From positions 369,945 to 403,336 of the forward strand of contig NW_019775269.1 of assembly GCF_001039355.2 (NCBI RefSeq): a stretch of DNA of 33,392 bases, written 5' to 3'. Of this stretch, positions 11,944-22,083 are shown piece after piece; the first letter of the stretch is position 1, and every line of letters begins with the position of its first letter. Source of the stretch: Lingula anatina (lineage: Eukaryota > Brachiopoda > Lingulata > Lingulida > Lingulidae). Made by a program: the position numbers and the translations under genes. Below the pieces are notes generated by a model, which ran no database searches, was not told the DNA's origin, and was given only the letters and a program-made list of their open reading frames with translations.

Positions 11944-13840
11944 TTTGTCAATGTGAAAGGGAAAGTGCAACCAAAGAAAATAAATAGGATTATAAAAAAT
12001 CCATTTATTTTTACACTTGGGTAAAATAATTATACATGATTTGGATAGCTAGAATATAATACAGTACCAAGCCAATCAAGGTCTTTTCACATGGCAACGT
12101 TTGAAGTAATAATATAAACTGGGTAGCTATTCTCTTACAAAATAAATCAAACTGCACAACAATGTTATACTACCACTATAACAGTCTATATAAACTTACA
12201 ACAATAATATAGAAAAACGGGACATGCACTTTACATTTAATTAATAAATGTAAACTACTTAATGTTTTATTGATGATCCATAATATAGTACCCTGTACAT
12301 TCATGAAGTTTTTAGATTTGTACCGACTGAGCTTCAAGCTCCAAGTGATAATATACACATTATCGAACTAAATACAATCGGAAAATCTGTTTTTTTTTTC
12401 AACAGCCCTTGAAATTCGTATCAATTGTTTTCAAAAGCAAAGTCAGAATCAAAAAAGTTTAACTATGTTATACTGCACATGTTCACATCAAACAAAATTT
12501 CGCCATAGTATACAGACATTTATACACGGTGCATTGAGTTGATGTTGATATACTTGTTTGCCATTTATATGTAAGGACACTCCCAATTCCCCATTAGGGA
12601 TGGGGAGGGTAGGGAGGGGCGTTGGTAGTGACAGGAACGAGGCTATTTTCTCAAACAAACAAGATATACAAAAATTGTGCATATCAGCAAAAAGCTTGTT
12701 TCAACAGATATTCATTTCATATCCATACTTTATTGCGTAATAGTTATGTAATTAAGGGGACATAGCGATTAACATATTTTCTTAGCCTGATCTTTTTTAC
12801 CCTAAAAACTTAATCTCCACCAAAAACCAAACTCCCTAAAAAGTAAACAAAAGCAAACGTGCCCACATCATAGTCTGATAACCCCTTTGAGTATTAACAA
12901 CATATTCTTGATTTGTGTCTAATTAACAAAGTCATCCCATCTTACAAAATGCCCACTTCAGCGATACCCCCTGCCATGACTAAAACACTCTAGTTGAAAA
13001 AAGGGGCTGGTATTATGAAATTCGAGAACATTCCCTTCAGACAAAGTTTAGATCTACCGAATAAAAGGATTCTTTCATGGGTTGGAGGTTCAAGTTAACT
13101 TTGACACTGGTCTAAATCTTTCTCTGATAAAACGTATTAATATATATCCTTACATAACTATTTCGTAATAAAATATGGGTATGAAGTTTTTAAAAAAACT
13201 GTTAAAATAAGCTCTTTTTTATATTTTTGCAACATGTTGATATACCTTAAAGAAGAAAACCAAGTTCCTGCCACTTCCCTCTCTGCATCCGAAAAAGATG
13301 GGCTGATTCAGCTGTAACTAAAAGAAAAAAATTCTAGAACAAAAAGTCATCATGATGTACATGTAAAATAGACGAGTATCGCTAAGAGATTATGGCTTTT
13401 AATTAAGTAGCCTGAAACATAACATAGCTATCAATATCATAATCTCAGAGTTGCAAGTAAGTTTTTAAATATTATCAAGCGTTCTGGAGCCTCATTTAAT
13501 TAGGTTAGTATGTAATAGCTCGTGCGAAATACAGATCCACTTTCACTGAATATGACAGTGTCAGTGATGGACCAACAACAACGAATTATCCTTCAAACGA
13601 AACCGAAGCTAACTTTGGTACAGATATTGGACAATGTGCACTCTGTCACTGATCCCGACAATTAGCATTGGTTGGTTTCGCTCTTAGATTCTGCACTCAA
13701 AATTATAAATACTTAGTATATATACGTGGAATCCATAATCAGGGTTTCTGTTTGTATATCAGGCACCGAAATTTAGATTGAGGGCATTCAACGTAATCTC
13801 CGGGTTCAGTCTAGATACGTCAATGTGCATGGTCACCATA
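11944..13840. other. Gene-free stretch downstream of the HSPA12-like gene
   Basis: AT-rich sequence with only short frames in shadow positions. It may include the 3' untranslated region of the minus-strand gene. Minus-strand ATTAAA-type poly(A) signal candidates lie at about 13495-13500 and 13398-13403, but neither is supported by anything beyond the hexamer. The one notable structure is the G-rich motif at 12602. Confidence 0.5.
12602..12619 (+). other. G-quadruplex motif
   Basis: GGGGAGGGTAGGGAGGGG has four G runs of at least three, separated by loops of 1-2 bases. This is a near-ideal intramolecular G-quadruplex consensus in otherwise AT-rich DNA, about 1.2 kb past the stop codon of the HSPA12-like gene. 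On the minus-strand transcript it would be C-rich, so any effect would be at the DNA level. Confidence 0.8.
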
Positions 13841-14877
13841 TCAGGCACTTGACAGAAAGTCAAATTGAGCTTGAACGGTCTTACCATGTTGTCGGTCTTT
13901 AGCAAATACGTCCAGATAGGTACCACCTACTCTGAAGGTAACATCCATCGGTCGGTTTATACCCAATGATGTGTCAGGCATTTCTAGGGTTAAAGAGCCA
14001 ATCATTACACATTCGGGGTCTGTGGTGTACTTGACGTCTGCATTTGGTGAAACGTACACTTTGAAGGCAACGGACGTTTGGTCTCTTTTGAGTGGAAGAA
14101 AAACTTTGTGAATTTCCTGTCCACACATATATGTTTGGTCAACTATCAGAAAGGTAGAAAGAAAATCTTTGCATTTTGCCTGACCGTCAACTACGTGTTT
14201 TTTATTAAGGGGGTGAATATTTGGGTCGAAATTTGTGTTTGTTTCAATACCATATGTTTGACAGCTAATGCGCTTGCAAACCATGGACGGATCATGCCCG
14301 TAAAGTACCGCCCCCATCATCACTGCTAGCCCAGGATCTCTGGGCACATGAAATTCCCGTACACAGTTCTGAAACTCGCGCTTTATTCTATCTTGAAGAA
14401 TGCTACATTCTGAGTAGCCACCTACCAGAAACATTGCGTCTAAGTTTTCAAGGGCCGGGTTTTGTAACAGAGCACGCAAGTGGTTTAAGATATTTTGAAT
14501 TGAACTCTCAAACAAATTTTCAAATATCACCCTTTTCAACCTCATTTTATCTCCAGTCCATTTATATTCTAAATTCTCACTGCTTCGATCCCATTTGCAT
14601 CTAAGCTCGTGGGGAATGTAGATACTAATCCATTCACTTTCTAGAGCCTTTTTTGTACTTCTCTTGGCTATTTCAAAACTATGCTGCAATTCTAAACATT
14701 CTGCAGGATTTCCCCTGGCAAATTCCTCGTACTCTGCCTGTCCACAGTAATTGTGTAACTTTCTGATAAAATCTTCATCTACCTTTGTTCCTCCCCAAGC
14801 ACCGCCAGATGCCTTGTGTATTTCTTTGAGACGCTGATCACTCTCTATCTGGTGAACTGTCACGTCAACCGTGCCTC
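13841..14877 (-). CDS. HSPA12-like terminal exon
   Basis: The acceptor TTTCTAG lies just before GAGGCACGG. The first two bases complete a glycine codon split by the phase-1 intron, giving the GGG of the phosphate-2 loop. The exon then runs open for 345 codons to TGA at 13841-13843. It encodes the rest of the ATPase domain (WGGT motif, VGGYSEC, then a PRDPGLAVMMGAVLYG stretch) and the short C-terminal region typical of the family. The apparent upstream ATG at 14887 lies in the intron and is not a real start. There are no in-frame stops, which argues that the gene is intact here. Confidence 0.95.
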
Positions 14878-15729
14878 CTAGAAACATTATGTTCTTTGTC
14901 TAATAAAATGACAAAAACTGTAATGCTTTTGATGAGCAAGCTACAGTATATTAACCCGACCTTCGTTTGTACTCTCCGTTTGTACTCTCCGTTTTAATTT
15001 TCATGCAGTTTTCATTAAAGTTCATTTATCAAATAATATTTACCCCACGTGCATTTATTTTTTTAATAAGATATTTTATTACCTCCTATGTCCAGTGTCA
15101 TGTACTTTGTTCCCGGTTGGAAGACATTGATTTGGTTGCTGGCTCCCTCTTTTTTATCTACGGGAAGAACGCGACAATACAAGGACGCGGCTTCTGGCTC
15201 GAGGGCTAACAGGAGATGGTTCTTTTGTATTCCTGCCTGGATAAAATGCGACAATATCAATTAATAAACACTTAACAATATCTCTGGCTGATGTAACCTA
15301 GGGAGCACCATTATGTGTTTTAACACTGAAACGTACATTATATCTTTGAATGAGAAGATGGTTGAAGTTGTGAACGATTGAATAATATGATGCGGCAAAG
15401 TAAGTCCTCTCGAGACGAAAACAAAATTACCCATTTTCAGATTACGAAGTCAAGGTCACATAAGTTTGCACTTGAAGAAAAAATATATATTGCAAGTACA
15501 AAAATTTTACCTCTAAAGCCGCTTCTATCATGAATTGCTTGGCAGCATCGTTCCAAATTGCTGGGACGGTGATAACCCAGTTTATATCATCTTTTGTGAT
15601 GGTAGTTACTTCGTTTCTAATCGAATCCATAAGGTGTCTCTTAAAGTAGCCTATTGCCTTTGAAAATACGTCGAAAGCTGAATGATGTACCGCACAGACC
15701 GACTCTAACTTGGTCGTACGACTAAGATT
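13841..15729 (-). CDS. HSPA12-like HSP70-superfamily gene, 3' three exons
   Basis: Three exons join in frame: 15729-15511 (219 b), 15236-15083 (154 b) and 14877-13841 (1037 b including TGA). They total 1410 b, or 469 residues plus stop. Introns are GT-AG with phases 0 and 1. Visible HSP70/HSPA12 signatures, in order, are VITVPAIWNDAAKQFM, LALEPEAASLYCR, DIGGGTVDVTVHQ (phosphate-2 loop of the ATPase fold), SGGAWGGTKVDEDF and FLVGGYSECSILQ (adenosine-binding region), ending in a normal-looking C-terminus. HSPA12 proteins are usually about 600-690 residues, so roughly the first 130-200 are missing, including the phosphate-1 DxGTTYSG strand. I found no such exon between 15730 and the next elements. 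The gene may continue beyond a long transposon-filled intron or may be 5'-truncated. Family members are cytosolic ATPase-fold proteins; in bivalves expanded sets respond to stress and infection. The exact paralogue cannot be told, so no symbol is given. Confidence 0.93.
15083..15236 (-). CDS. HSPA12-like internal exon
   Basis: The acceptor is TTTTATCCAG before GCAGGAATAC, and the donor is GGAG before GTAATA. It encodes AGIQKNHLLLALEPEAASL and continues to the start of the DIGG loop. EPEAASLYCR is the most diagnostic HSPA12 string in the gene. The donor splits a glycine codon (phase 1), and the terminal exon restores it exactly. Confidence 0.95.
15511..15729 (-). CDS. HSPA12-like first visible exon
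   Basis: The acceptor is ATTCGTTTCAG before AATCTTAGTC, and the donor is TTAGAG before GTAAAA. It is 73 complete codons, so both flanking introns are phase 0. It begins in the middle of the ATPase domain (NLSRTTKLESV, then FDVFSKAIGYFKRHL) and ends WVITVPAIWNDAAKQFMIEA plus three residues. Because it starts with a splice acceptor inside the domain, at least one more upstream exon must have existed. Confidence 0.9.
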
Positions 15730-17730
15730 CTGAAACGAATTTCAAGAACAAAGATAATTAAGATATTTTCAGAGGTTAAACAGCGATGACATGAGCTGGT
15801 TTTCCGTGAATAACTCACTAACAAGGCAGCAAAAGTACAGACAATGCAGAAAATAATATGGTACAAATAGGTCACTGTCTGATCCAGTAATACATTATGA
15901 TATGCTTAACTGGCAAGTCAACATCAACGGATGACTGCAGATAAGAGGGTAAAAGTACCCATCTTTGTACATGAAAAATAAATTGTGAATGAATGGAAAA
16001 AATTGATGCTAAATTAAAGTTGGGTTTTTACACTTTCATGATCGACTTTTTTTTGAATTTGAAATATAAAAAAAAAAAAATTAATGTCAAAATTACCTTC
16101 TCAAATATTCATGAAGATGTGTGTTTTAGGGGAGATCTAGCGTAAAATGCTGCATATCTATAGTAATAGTAAGGTGACAACTGTAGAATTTTGTAATTGG
16201 GTACAGAATTTGCCCGTGGTACAAAAGAAAGGCAACAAGTGGCCAATCATTGTTTGTGATCAATATTTTGATTGATTTATTCTTTCATGTAGTGCTGATT
16301 GAAAGAAGAATCTCACAATGACTTGAGGATAAACACATGGATTCAGACCTCCCATAGCAAAACTAGGCCCATCAGTGGCCGGTACTGTCAGTGTAATGCA
16401 GGTTCCAAGACATTGGTAATTGTGCACATATCACTTCAGTCCTGTGATATATGGGGTTTGCCATGAGGCAGGGATACAATCGGAAATTATGTTGTGGAGA
16501 AGGCTGTTTGGATGCCTCGCATTTACCAACATCAGGTGGGGACAGTATTAGCGAGACAGAAAGTGTTTCGGACAGCAAATCTGGTTAATTATCTATTGTT
16601 TCTTATACAATTTTTATTCTCATATGTGTATATTTTGTATAATATAACTATTGCATTGCATTCTATACAAGGTCTTTATCACATAATCATATACAGTAGT
16701 AATAATAATTATGTTTCCGTTGTACAACGTTTTAGAAACGTTTGAAATGTTTTAATCTCTATCCGGTGAATAGAACGGGGCGGACAAACAATGGAGAGCC
16801 GCCTAAATCCCTTCAAAATTCGAACGCATTAACAAAATAGTTTAGCCGTAATAACACCCAATACCTTAGGCGAGTGAACCTAATGACGCCGGTATCTGTG
16901 GTCCAGCGCGAGTGCAACAATCCGCTGTAACGAAGTGTAATTAACAGCAGGATACATCAGCCAGAAGGTCACCATTGTTTGTTGTGGCGATCAGATTATA
17001 GCTGTAAGAGGCTTGAACCCATGCTACTGCGTGCCACTAAACCGTCTCCTGTAGTGAACTGTCCTTTTGATCACTAGTTTAGCACGTGCAGCTGATTATC
17101 TTTTTAGTGTTGCTAACAAACTGCTAGTTAAATTTTTTTATCAGGTATTTCATTCAATATGAATTTTCCAGAGTGAAAAATTGAACTAAGTATAGTTTGT
17201 TTGATTAACATGCATGAGCTTCAGCATCAACCTAAAAATCTTATCGCATGAATTTAGAAATGAATAATTTATGTATAAACTTACTGATTCAAATATTTAT
17301 AAAACATGAACGATAATGAATGAGGAATAAGAAAAAGCATTTTAAAAAGGAACAATACAAGGCAAATATATTACTTATACTAGCTTTAACTATATTATAA
17401 TATTTATTAAATTAAATGAGGTGCATTGACAGAGGCGCAAGGATAATCCAACTCCAACGTGCAACAGGGGGACCTATGACATTGTGACCATACAATTCAT
17501 GAGAATACGGTCAATTTACAGTGTAAATCATCAGTTAAAGAGGAGGGATTTTACCATGGCTTGCTATCTATTGTTAAATGCGACTGTTATTATCTCTCGA
17601 ACAAGCTTAAACCATGCCCATACAATTACTGTGTCTCCGGCTCCCGTGCAGAAACGCCATGTCGAACACATTTTTCTACAGTTAACAGTGTACACTAGCG
17701 TCTTGTTTTAGATCATTCAAGTAAGTATGC
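15730..17730. other. No gene recognised upstream of the HSPA12-like exons
   Basis: I searched both strands for the missing N-terminal HSPA12 exons (DxGTTYSG, FKM-type segments) and saw none. A poly-A run lies near 16068-16080. The stretch 16760-17080 is less AT-rich and unique-looking but has no long frame or convincing RNA gene. Confidence 0.5.
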
Positions 17731-17744
17731 ATGCATGCGATACC

Positions 17745-17761
17745 TGGGGGAGGGGGGGGGG
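17745..17761 (+). repeat. G-rich homopolymer tract
   Basis: A GGGGG run, one A, then about ten G. It could form a quadruplex or be a slippage-prone tract. It follows an alternating ATGCATGCATGC stretch at about 17727-17738, and the pair forms a small compositional anomaly. Confidence 0.8.
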
Positions 17762-18008
17762 CAATCAAGTATGCAACTGATCTCTTAATTGTAATTGCAC
17801 AGTGCATGTAACTAGACCTTTTTTCTAACTCAGTAGTTTAGAATAGGATGCTTGGACAAAAAGCTTCTATTCAACTCGCTTAGACCTAGGGCGCGATGCT
17901 GCTATCACGCAAGGAATCGCCTTCACTGAACCCCCTACCTGAAACCCCCCTAGCTGAAAAAAAAAAATGCCCCTTGAACGTGTCCATTTGTTAATCGTCA
18001 AATGATTT

Positions 18009-18299
18009 GTGATTTCATTGATCGACCCTTGTGCTGATTATTTATTAAAGCATAAGTTTATTCAACATGGTCTATTTTGTAAACAATACTTGACATGTCT
18101 AGATTGTGCTTGGATTGATCATCGTCACTGTTTGGCTACTCTCACTGTAATGCGTGCTGAACGACAGACAACTTATAAATATAATCTGTGTTATTGTGTA
18201 AATGACTACATTAAGTTAAAATATGACGATGTCGGTGATTTCATCCATCCAACATATTTATATTTGTGTCAGGTTAACACCAAATCAAAGCAAGCTTGA
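18009..18299 (+). CDS. Hypothetical 96-residue ORF
   Basis: An ATG-started frame of 96 codons, rich in Cys, His and Tyr (for example CKQYLTCLDCAWIDHRHC), with an AATAAA hexamer about 40 bases past the stop. I do not recognise it. It has no visible signal peptide or membrane segment and could be a chance frame or a terminal exon. The AATAAA and the cysteine content are the only reasons to list it. Confidence 0.2.
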   Translation: MISLIDPCADYLLKHKFIQHGLFCKQYLTCLDCAWIDHRHCLATLTVMRAERQTTYKYNLCYCVNDYIKLKYDDVGDFIHPTYLYLCQVNTKSKQA

Positions 18300-19255
18300 T
18301 GACTGGTCTTGTTTAAAATGTCGTAAATTAAGTAAAGCTAAATAAAGCCTGTTTCTAGTTCACAGTGTTTATCCCAGCTACATGTATCCAACTGCATGAA
18401 GAATATAGCAAGACTCCGTAGCGAATTAACTTTCACAATGCCTGAGAGTAATATAATTATGAGACCGTGTATGAAAGATTTTACAAACTAAAAATCCAAG
18501 AATTTAAATATGCTAGGTTCGTGCACGTCACTTAAGTCATTTCACAAAAATTGCACCTAATTGTTTAGATTAACCTCTAATTTTATCGATCTCAACGTCT
18601 TGTCTGATCCACCTGAAAGTAATATAGTGAACATGAGGCAAACTAACACGTTCACATGTAGGCGAAGGGGGTATACTTCAATATTGATTACAAACAATAT
18701 CAACAGCGATTCAATACCATTGCCTGTCTTTCACACGTTTACACGAACAAACGAAAGTCGCGTCGCGATATCTATCCCTCTCCTTCTAACAAGCAAAGGG
18801 TTGACCCGAAGTAAGCTTTCTAAACTAATTTCCTTTTGATTGTATATTGTAATCACTCCACTTGCTAACCTCCATTTCCTGGTAAAAGTGACAAAGGATG
18901 TGTTGTTTTCACATTCGAGTTGATAGAACTTTACACAACTCCTTGAACGGCGACAGTGCTTTTCTGAACAACTTACCTGTGAACCTGTATTAGTTAAGAA
19001 AAGCCCCCTTTTCAACAGGCGTGTTTTTTTTTTTTAATTAATTCATGTCACAGAGTAAATTTATACAGGCAAAATTTCATTCAAGGAATTAGTTCCAAGA
19101 AATGAACGAGAGTTAAATATAAGTCAGCACAAATATAAACCGTACAACAGTGAGTCTATATTTAAAGTATAATCCCTCCTGTTATGGGCCATCACCTTGG
19201 TGCAAAACAGTCCATCGTTTTTTTCCACCGCGAGCTCCTTAATTAATTAAACAGT
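18300..19255. other. No feature recognised before the DIRS-like element
   Basis: Two overlapping frames of about 93 codons (18561-18839 plus, 18731-19015 minus) occupy opposite strands, and neither looks like a known protein. A poly-T run lies near 19026-19036. The 5' terminus of the retrotransposon may lie in here, but I could not match it to its 3' side. Confidence 0.4.
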
Positions 19256-19302
19256 TATGAGTAGTAGTTCAATGCACACCCAATGAAGATTGGCGTAGGT
19301 GG

Positions 19303-19310
19303 TATAAAAG
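19303..19310 (+). promoter_or_regulatory. TATA-like box of the DIRS-like element
   Basis: TATAAAAG lies 72 bases before the ORF1 ATG at 19382, with a CCAAT about 25 bases further upstream (near 19280). Position and sequence fit an internal RNA polymerase II promoter at the 5' end of the element. This is inferred from sequence only. Confidence 0.5.
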
Positions 19311-19381
19311 GGAGGATACAGGTTAAAGTGGTCACTTTCTAGCCTGCTTGCGGAAGGGCGGGATCATTTTCCTCAAAAATC

Positions 19382-20100
19382 ATGGACGCCGACTTTCGAG
19401 AAGAGATAAGAACCGAAGTTCAAGAGGCGATAACAAAGTCCCAGAATGCAATGATGACTGAAAAAATCAAAGATATCATTTCTGCTGAAATGGGACGATT
19501 AATGATATAAAATAAGTTGGCAGAACAACATTTGTTGAGGGCAGAGGAGTCTCTTTTGGTTGGAGAGACTCAAAAGTTCAAAAAGAAAGGGAATGAAGAA
19601 CAATTTAAGTTCAATGGTTCTCTTATGTTTAAGACTGGTGAAGCTTCCAACACCATTAGCAACGAAAAATTAACACAAGGCTATGTCGATAGTTGTAGAG
19701 AAAAGTTAGCTGAAGTCATGGAGTCGGTAAAACACAGAAAAAAGCTCATAAAATTAGCCGATTCTTCAGAGGCTGGTTGGCGAGTGGTTAGCGAATACGT
19801 GTCTAATCCTCTTGCGGAAGATTCTGATGATGAGAAAAGAATTCTAAAAGCTCAAGGCAGAGCGGAAAGGAAGATCAAAGCCGAGAAGAACAAAAGGAGG
19901 GAGAATGTCCGTTTTCGACCTTCTAATTATAATTTTACAATCCTAGTTTTAGTAGGCCTAAGCCGGGGAGGTGTTATGGACGTGGAGAAAGAGGTCACTG
20001 GAAGAAAGAGTGTCCAGAGGACGCCGATGCGCAGAATAAGATATTTTCATTTGAAAATAATCATGCAAATTTGCGTCAAGATGACAGAGTAGCGAAATGA
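19382..20100 (+). pseudogene. DIRS-like ORF1 (gag-like), broken
   Basis: The frame starts at ATG 19382 (MDADFREEIRTEV) and meets an in-frame TAA at 19508-19510, then continues in the same frame through a lysine-rich segment (KKKGNEEQFKFN near 19580; KLIKLADSSEAGWRVVSEY near 19740; EDSDDEKRI near 19820). These strings are typical of ORF1 of mollusc and other invertebrate DIRS-type elements. A frameshift between about 19920 and 19970 moves the zinc knuckle into another frame, where C, H and C codons lie at 19972, 19996 and 20011; the second cysteine of the CCHC pattern reads Arg. That frame ends at TGA 20098-20100. The product would be an RNA-binding structural protein if intact. Confidence 0.85.
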
Positions 20101-20337
20101 ATATCAAATTATGGTAGTGACGAAAATGTGTTGTAACTAAATTCAGTGAATACGCCAGTTGGCAATTTAAGAAGTCATTTGACAGCTTGGTCAGAAATTA
20201 ATGCAAGTGAATACATATTGGGGGTCATTCAGAAAGGTTATAGTCTACTGTTTAAAACGGAGTCAGGGGCCATATATTTGAAAAATAATAAATCTGCCAG
20301 ATAAAATGAAACATTTGTTACAAATGAAATAGATAAT

Positions 20338-20900
20338 TTGTTGAGAAGAAAATGCTTTTCAAAAGTGTTTTATAGATGTTTGATGGTCAATCCATTGACA
20401 GTTGCAGTAAGTGACACTGGAAAGCAGAGGTTGGTGCTAGATTGCAGATATATTAACAAACACTTATATCAGTTTAAATTCAAATATGAAAATGGTGAAA
20501 TAGCAAAAAGGTTAACGACAAGATTATTTATTTACTTATGATTTAAAATCGGCATATCATCATGTAGCCTAATGATAGCTGCAAATTCTGTAAAATTTCT
20601 GGGTTTCGAATGGAAAATTTGTTATGTTTTCAATGTTTTACCTTTTGGAGTGGTTTCAGCAGGTTTTTTATATTATCTTAAATTATGGGGGAATATTGGA
20701 GATCCGTAGGACATAAAGTCATTATATATCTTAATGATGGTATACCGTTGTAGCAAGAGCTGAGAATTTTAGAAAAGCAACTAAGTTAAGTCATTTGATA
20801 AAGTCGGATTTAGAACGTTTAGGGTTCATGATAGCTGAAGACAAATTTCAGTGGGAATCGTCAAAAAAGGTGACTTGATTAGGTTTAATATGGAATATGA
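20338..20900 (+). pseudogene. DIRS-like reverse transcriptase, broken
   Basis: NPLTVAVSDTGKQRLVLDC followed by INKHL (about 20389-20470) matches RT motif 1-2 of DIRS elements. After a frameshift near 20530 come FTYDLKSAYHHV (motif with the first catalytic Asp), KFLGFEWK (about 20590) and LPFGVVSAG (about 20638-20665). The catalytic box reads YLND at 20727-20738, where DIRS RTs have YLDD, so one metal-binding Asp is lost. Stops follow HHVA near 20569 and GDP near 20707. The thumb-like segment runs to WLGLIWN near 20880. Confidence 0.88.
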
Positions 20901-21219
20901 AAAAAGGCATCTTGTGTTTAACACAGAGTAGAGTTGAAAAATTATTGCAAAGCATCGAAAATTTATATTGACGCATCTGCGTACTTTTAACCGTGTGGTT
21001 AAATTGAAAAGATTGGCATCAATTGCTTGTAAGCTGATATCTACACAGTGTGTGTTTGGTGACAAAGTAAGATTGCGTACAAGATGCATATATCAGGTTA
21101 TAAATGAGCGTTTATCATGGAATGGTTATGTATATGTAACGGACAAAGCATAGAATGAGCTGAAATAATGGCTCAAGAATGCCAAAGAGTTCAATGAAAG
21201 GGGAAGTCAGTTTTGTCAT

Positions 21220-21870
21220 TTGACAGAATTTACGCCAGACAGAATGTTTTGTAATGCCTCAAGAGCAGGCTATGGCGGGTATTTGTTATCAAACTCGAAG
21301 AAATGGCTAATAGAGTCGGTGATGCATGACACTTGGAATGCATGGAAGTGGCGCAAAGTTCCACATGGAGAGAAACGGAAGCTTTACATAGAGTGTTATT
21401 ACATAATGTTGATTTTTTGAAATGCAAAAAAAAAAGTTACGATTTTAAGTGATAACCAAAATGTGAAGAGTATTTTAGATGTGGTCAGCAGGAAGCCAAA
21501 TCTAAATGATATCAATATAGAAATAGTTCGCATTTGCGACGAAAATGAAATCGTTTTTCAGTCAAAATGGATTCCTAGATCTCAGAATAATGACGCAGAT
21601 GAGTTGAGTAGAAAGTACGATTGTGATGACTGGGGAATTCAGGGGTGGCTTTATGAGGAGTTGGACAGGTTGTGGGGACCGCATAGTTGCGACAGATTCG
21701 CTAATTATTATAACAGAAAATGTGAAAATTTTAATTCAAAGTTCTGGTGTAAAAAGTGAAGTCGAACAGATGTATTTAAGCAAACGTGGTCATTTGACAA
21801 TAATTGGGTGGTGCCACCACCAACGTTATTTGTTCAGGCAGTTTAAAAAGCTGTAAAGGAGATAAGTTCA
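21220..21870 (+). pseudogene. DIRS-like RNase H and linker domain, broken
   Basis: FCNASRAGYGGYL (about 21244-21285) is the RNase H start with Asn in place of the first catalytic Asp. A later open frame (21463-21759) carries WIPRSQNNDADELSR, DDWGIQGWL and WGPHSCDRFANYYN, which is the stretch between RNase H and recombinase seen in DIRS-type elements and linked by some authors to an adenine-methyltransferase-like domain. A frameshift near 21755 is followed by a remnant of the NNWVVPPP motif (about 21803-21825). Confidence 0.85.
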
Positions 21871-22083
21871 TGCACATTAATAATTCCTGAATGAAAATAC
21901 GTACCATTGTGGCCAGTTATATGGGAAGGCACAGTTTTTCAAATGGTTTGTGAAAGACCATAGATATATTGAAAGTCGAAATGTAACACACAGAGGAAGA
22001 AATAATGGCAAATTTGGAAAGCCTTTTCAAAATTTCAGATTTGTTGCGATTAGAATACAATTTTAATTTATTCATTTATTTTC

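Noticed and set aside
14078-14329. Plus-strand 83-codon frame opposite the HSPA12-like terminal exon
   Set aside because: It is the antisense shadow of a clearly conserved minus-strand exon.
14878-14887. ATG at 14887 as a start of a separate 348-residue protein
   Set aside because: It lies in intron sequence just upstream of a good splice acceptor; joining to the 15083-15236 exon restores the DIGGGTVDVTVHQ loop exactly.
16372-16578. Possible upstream HSPA12 exon on the minus strand
   Set aside because: The translated segment shows no HSP70 motif and is not bounded by consistent splice sites.
17010-17060. GGGTTCAAGCC-like B box on the minus strand, possible tRNA
   Set aside because: The only A-box-like sequence is about 13 bases away, too close, and no cloverleaf can be drawn.
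18561-19015. Opposed 92- and 94-codon frames
   Set aside because: Neither resembles a known protein and they shadow each other on opposite strands.
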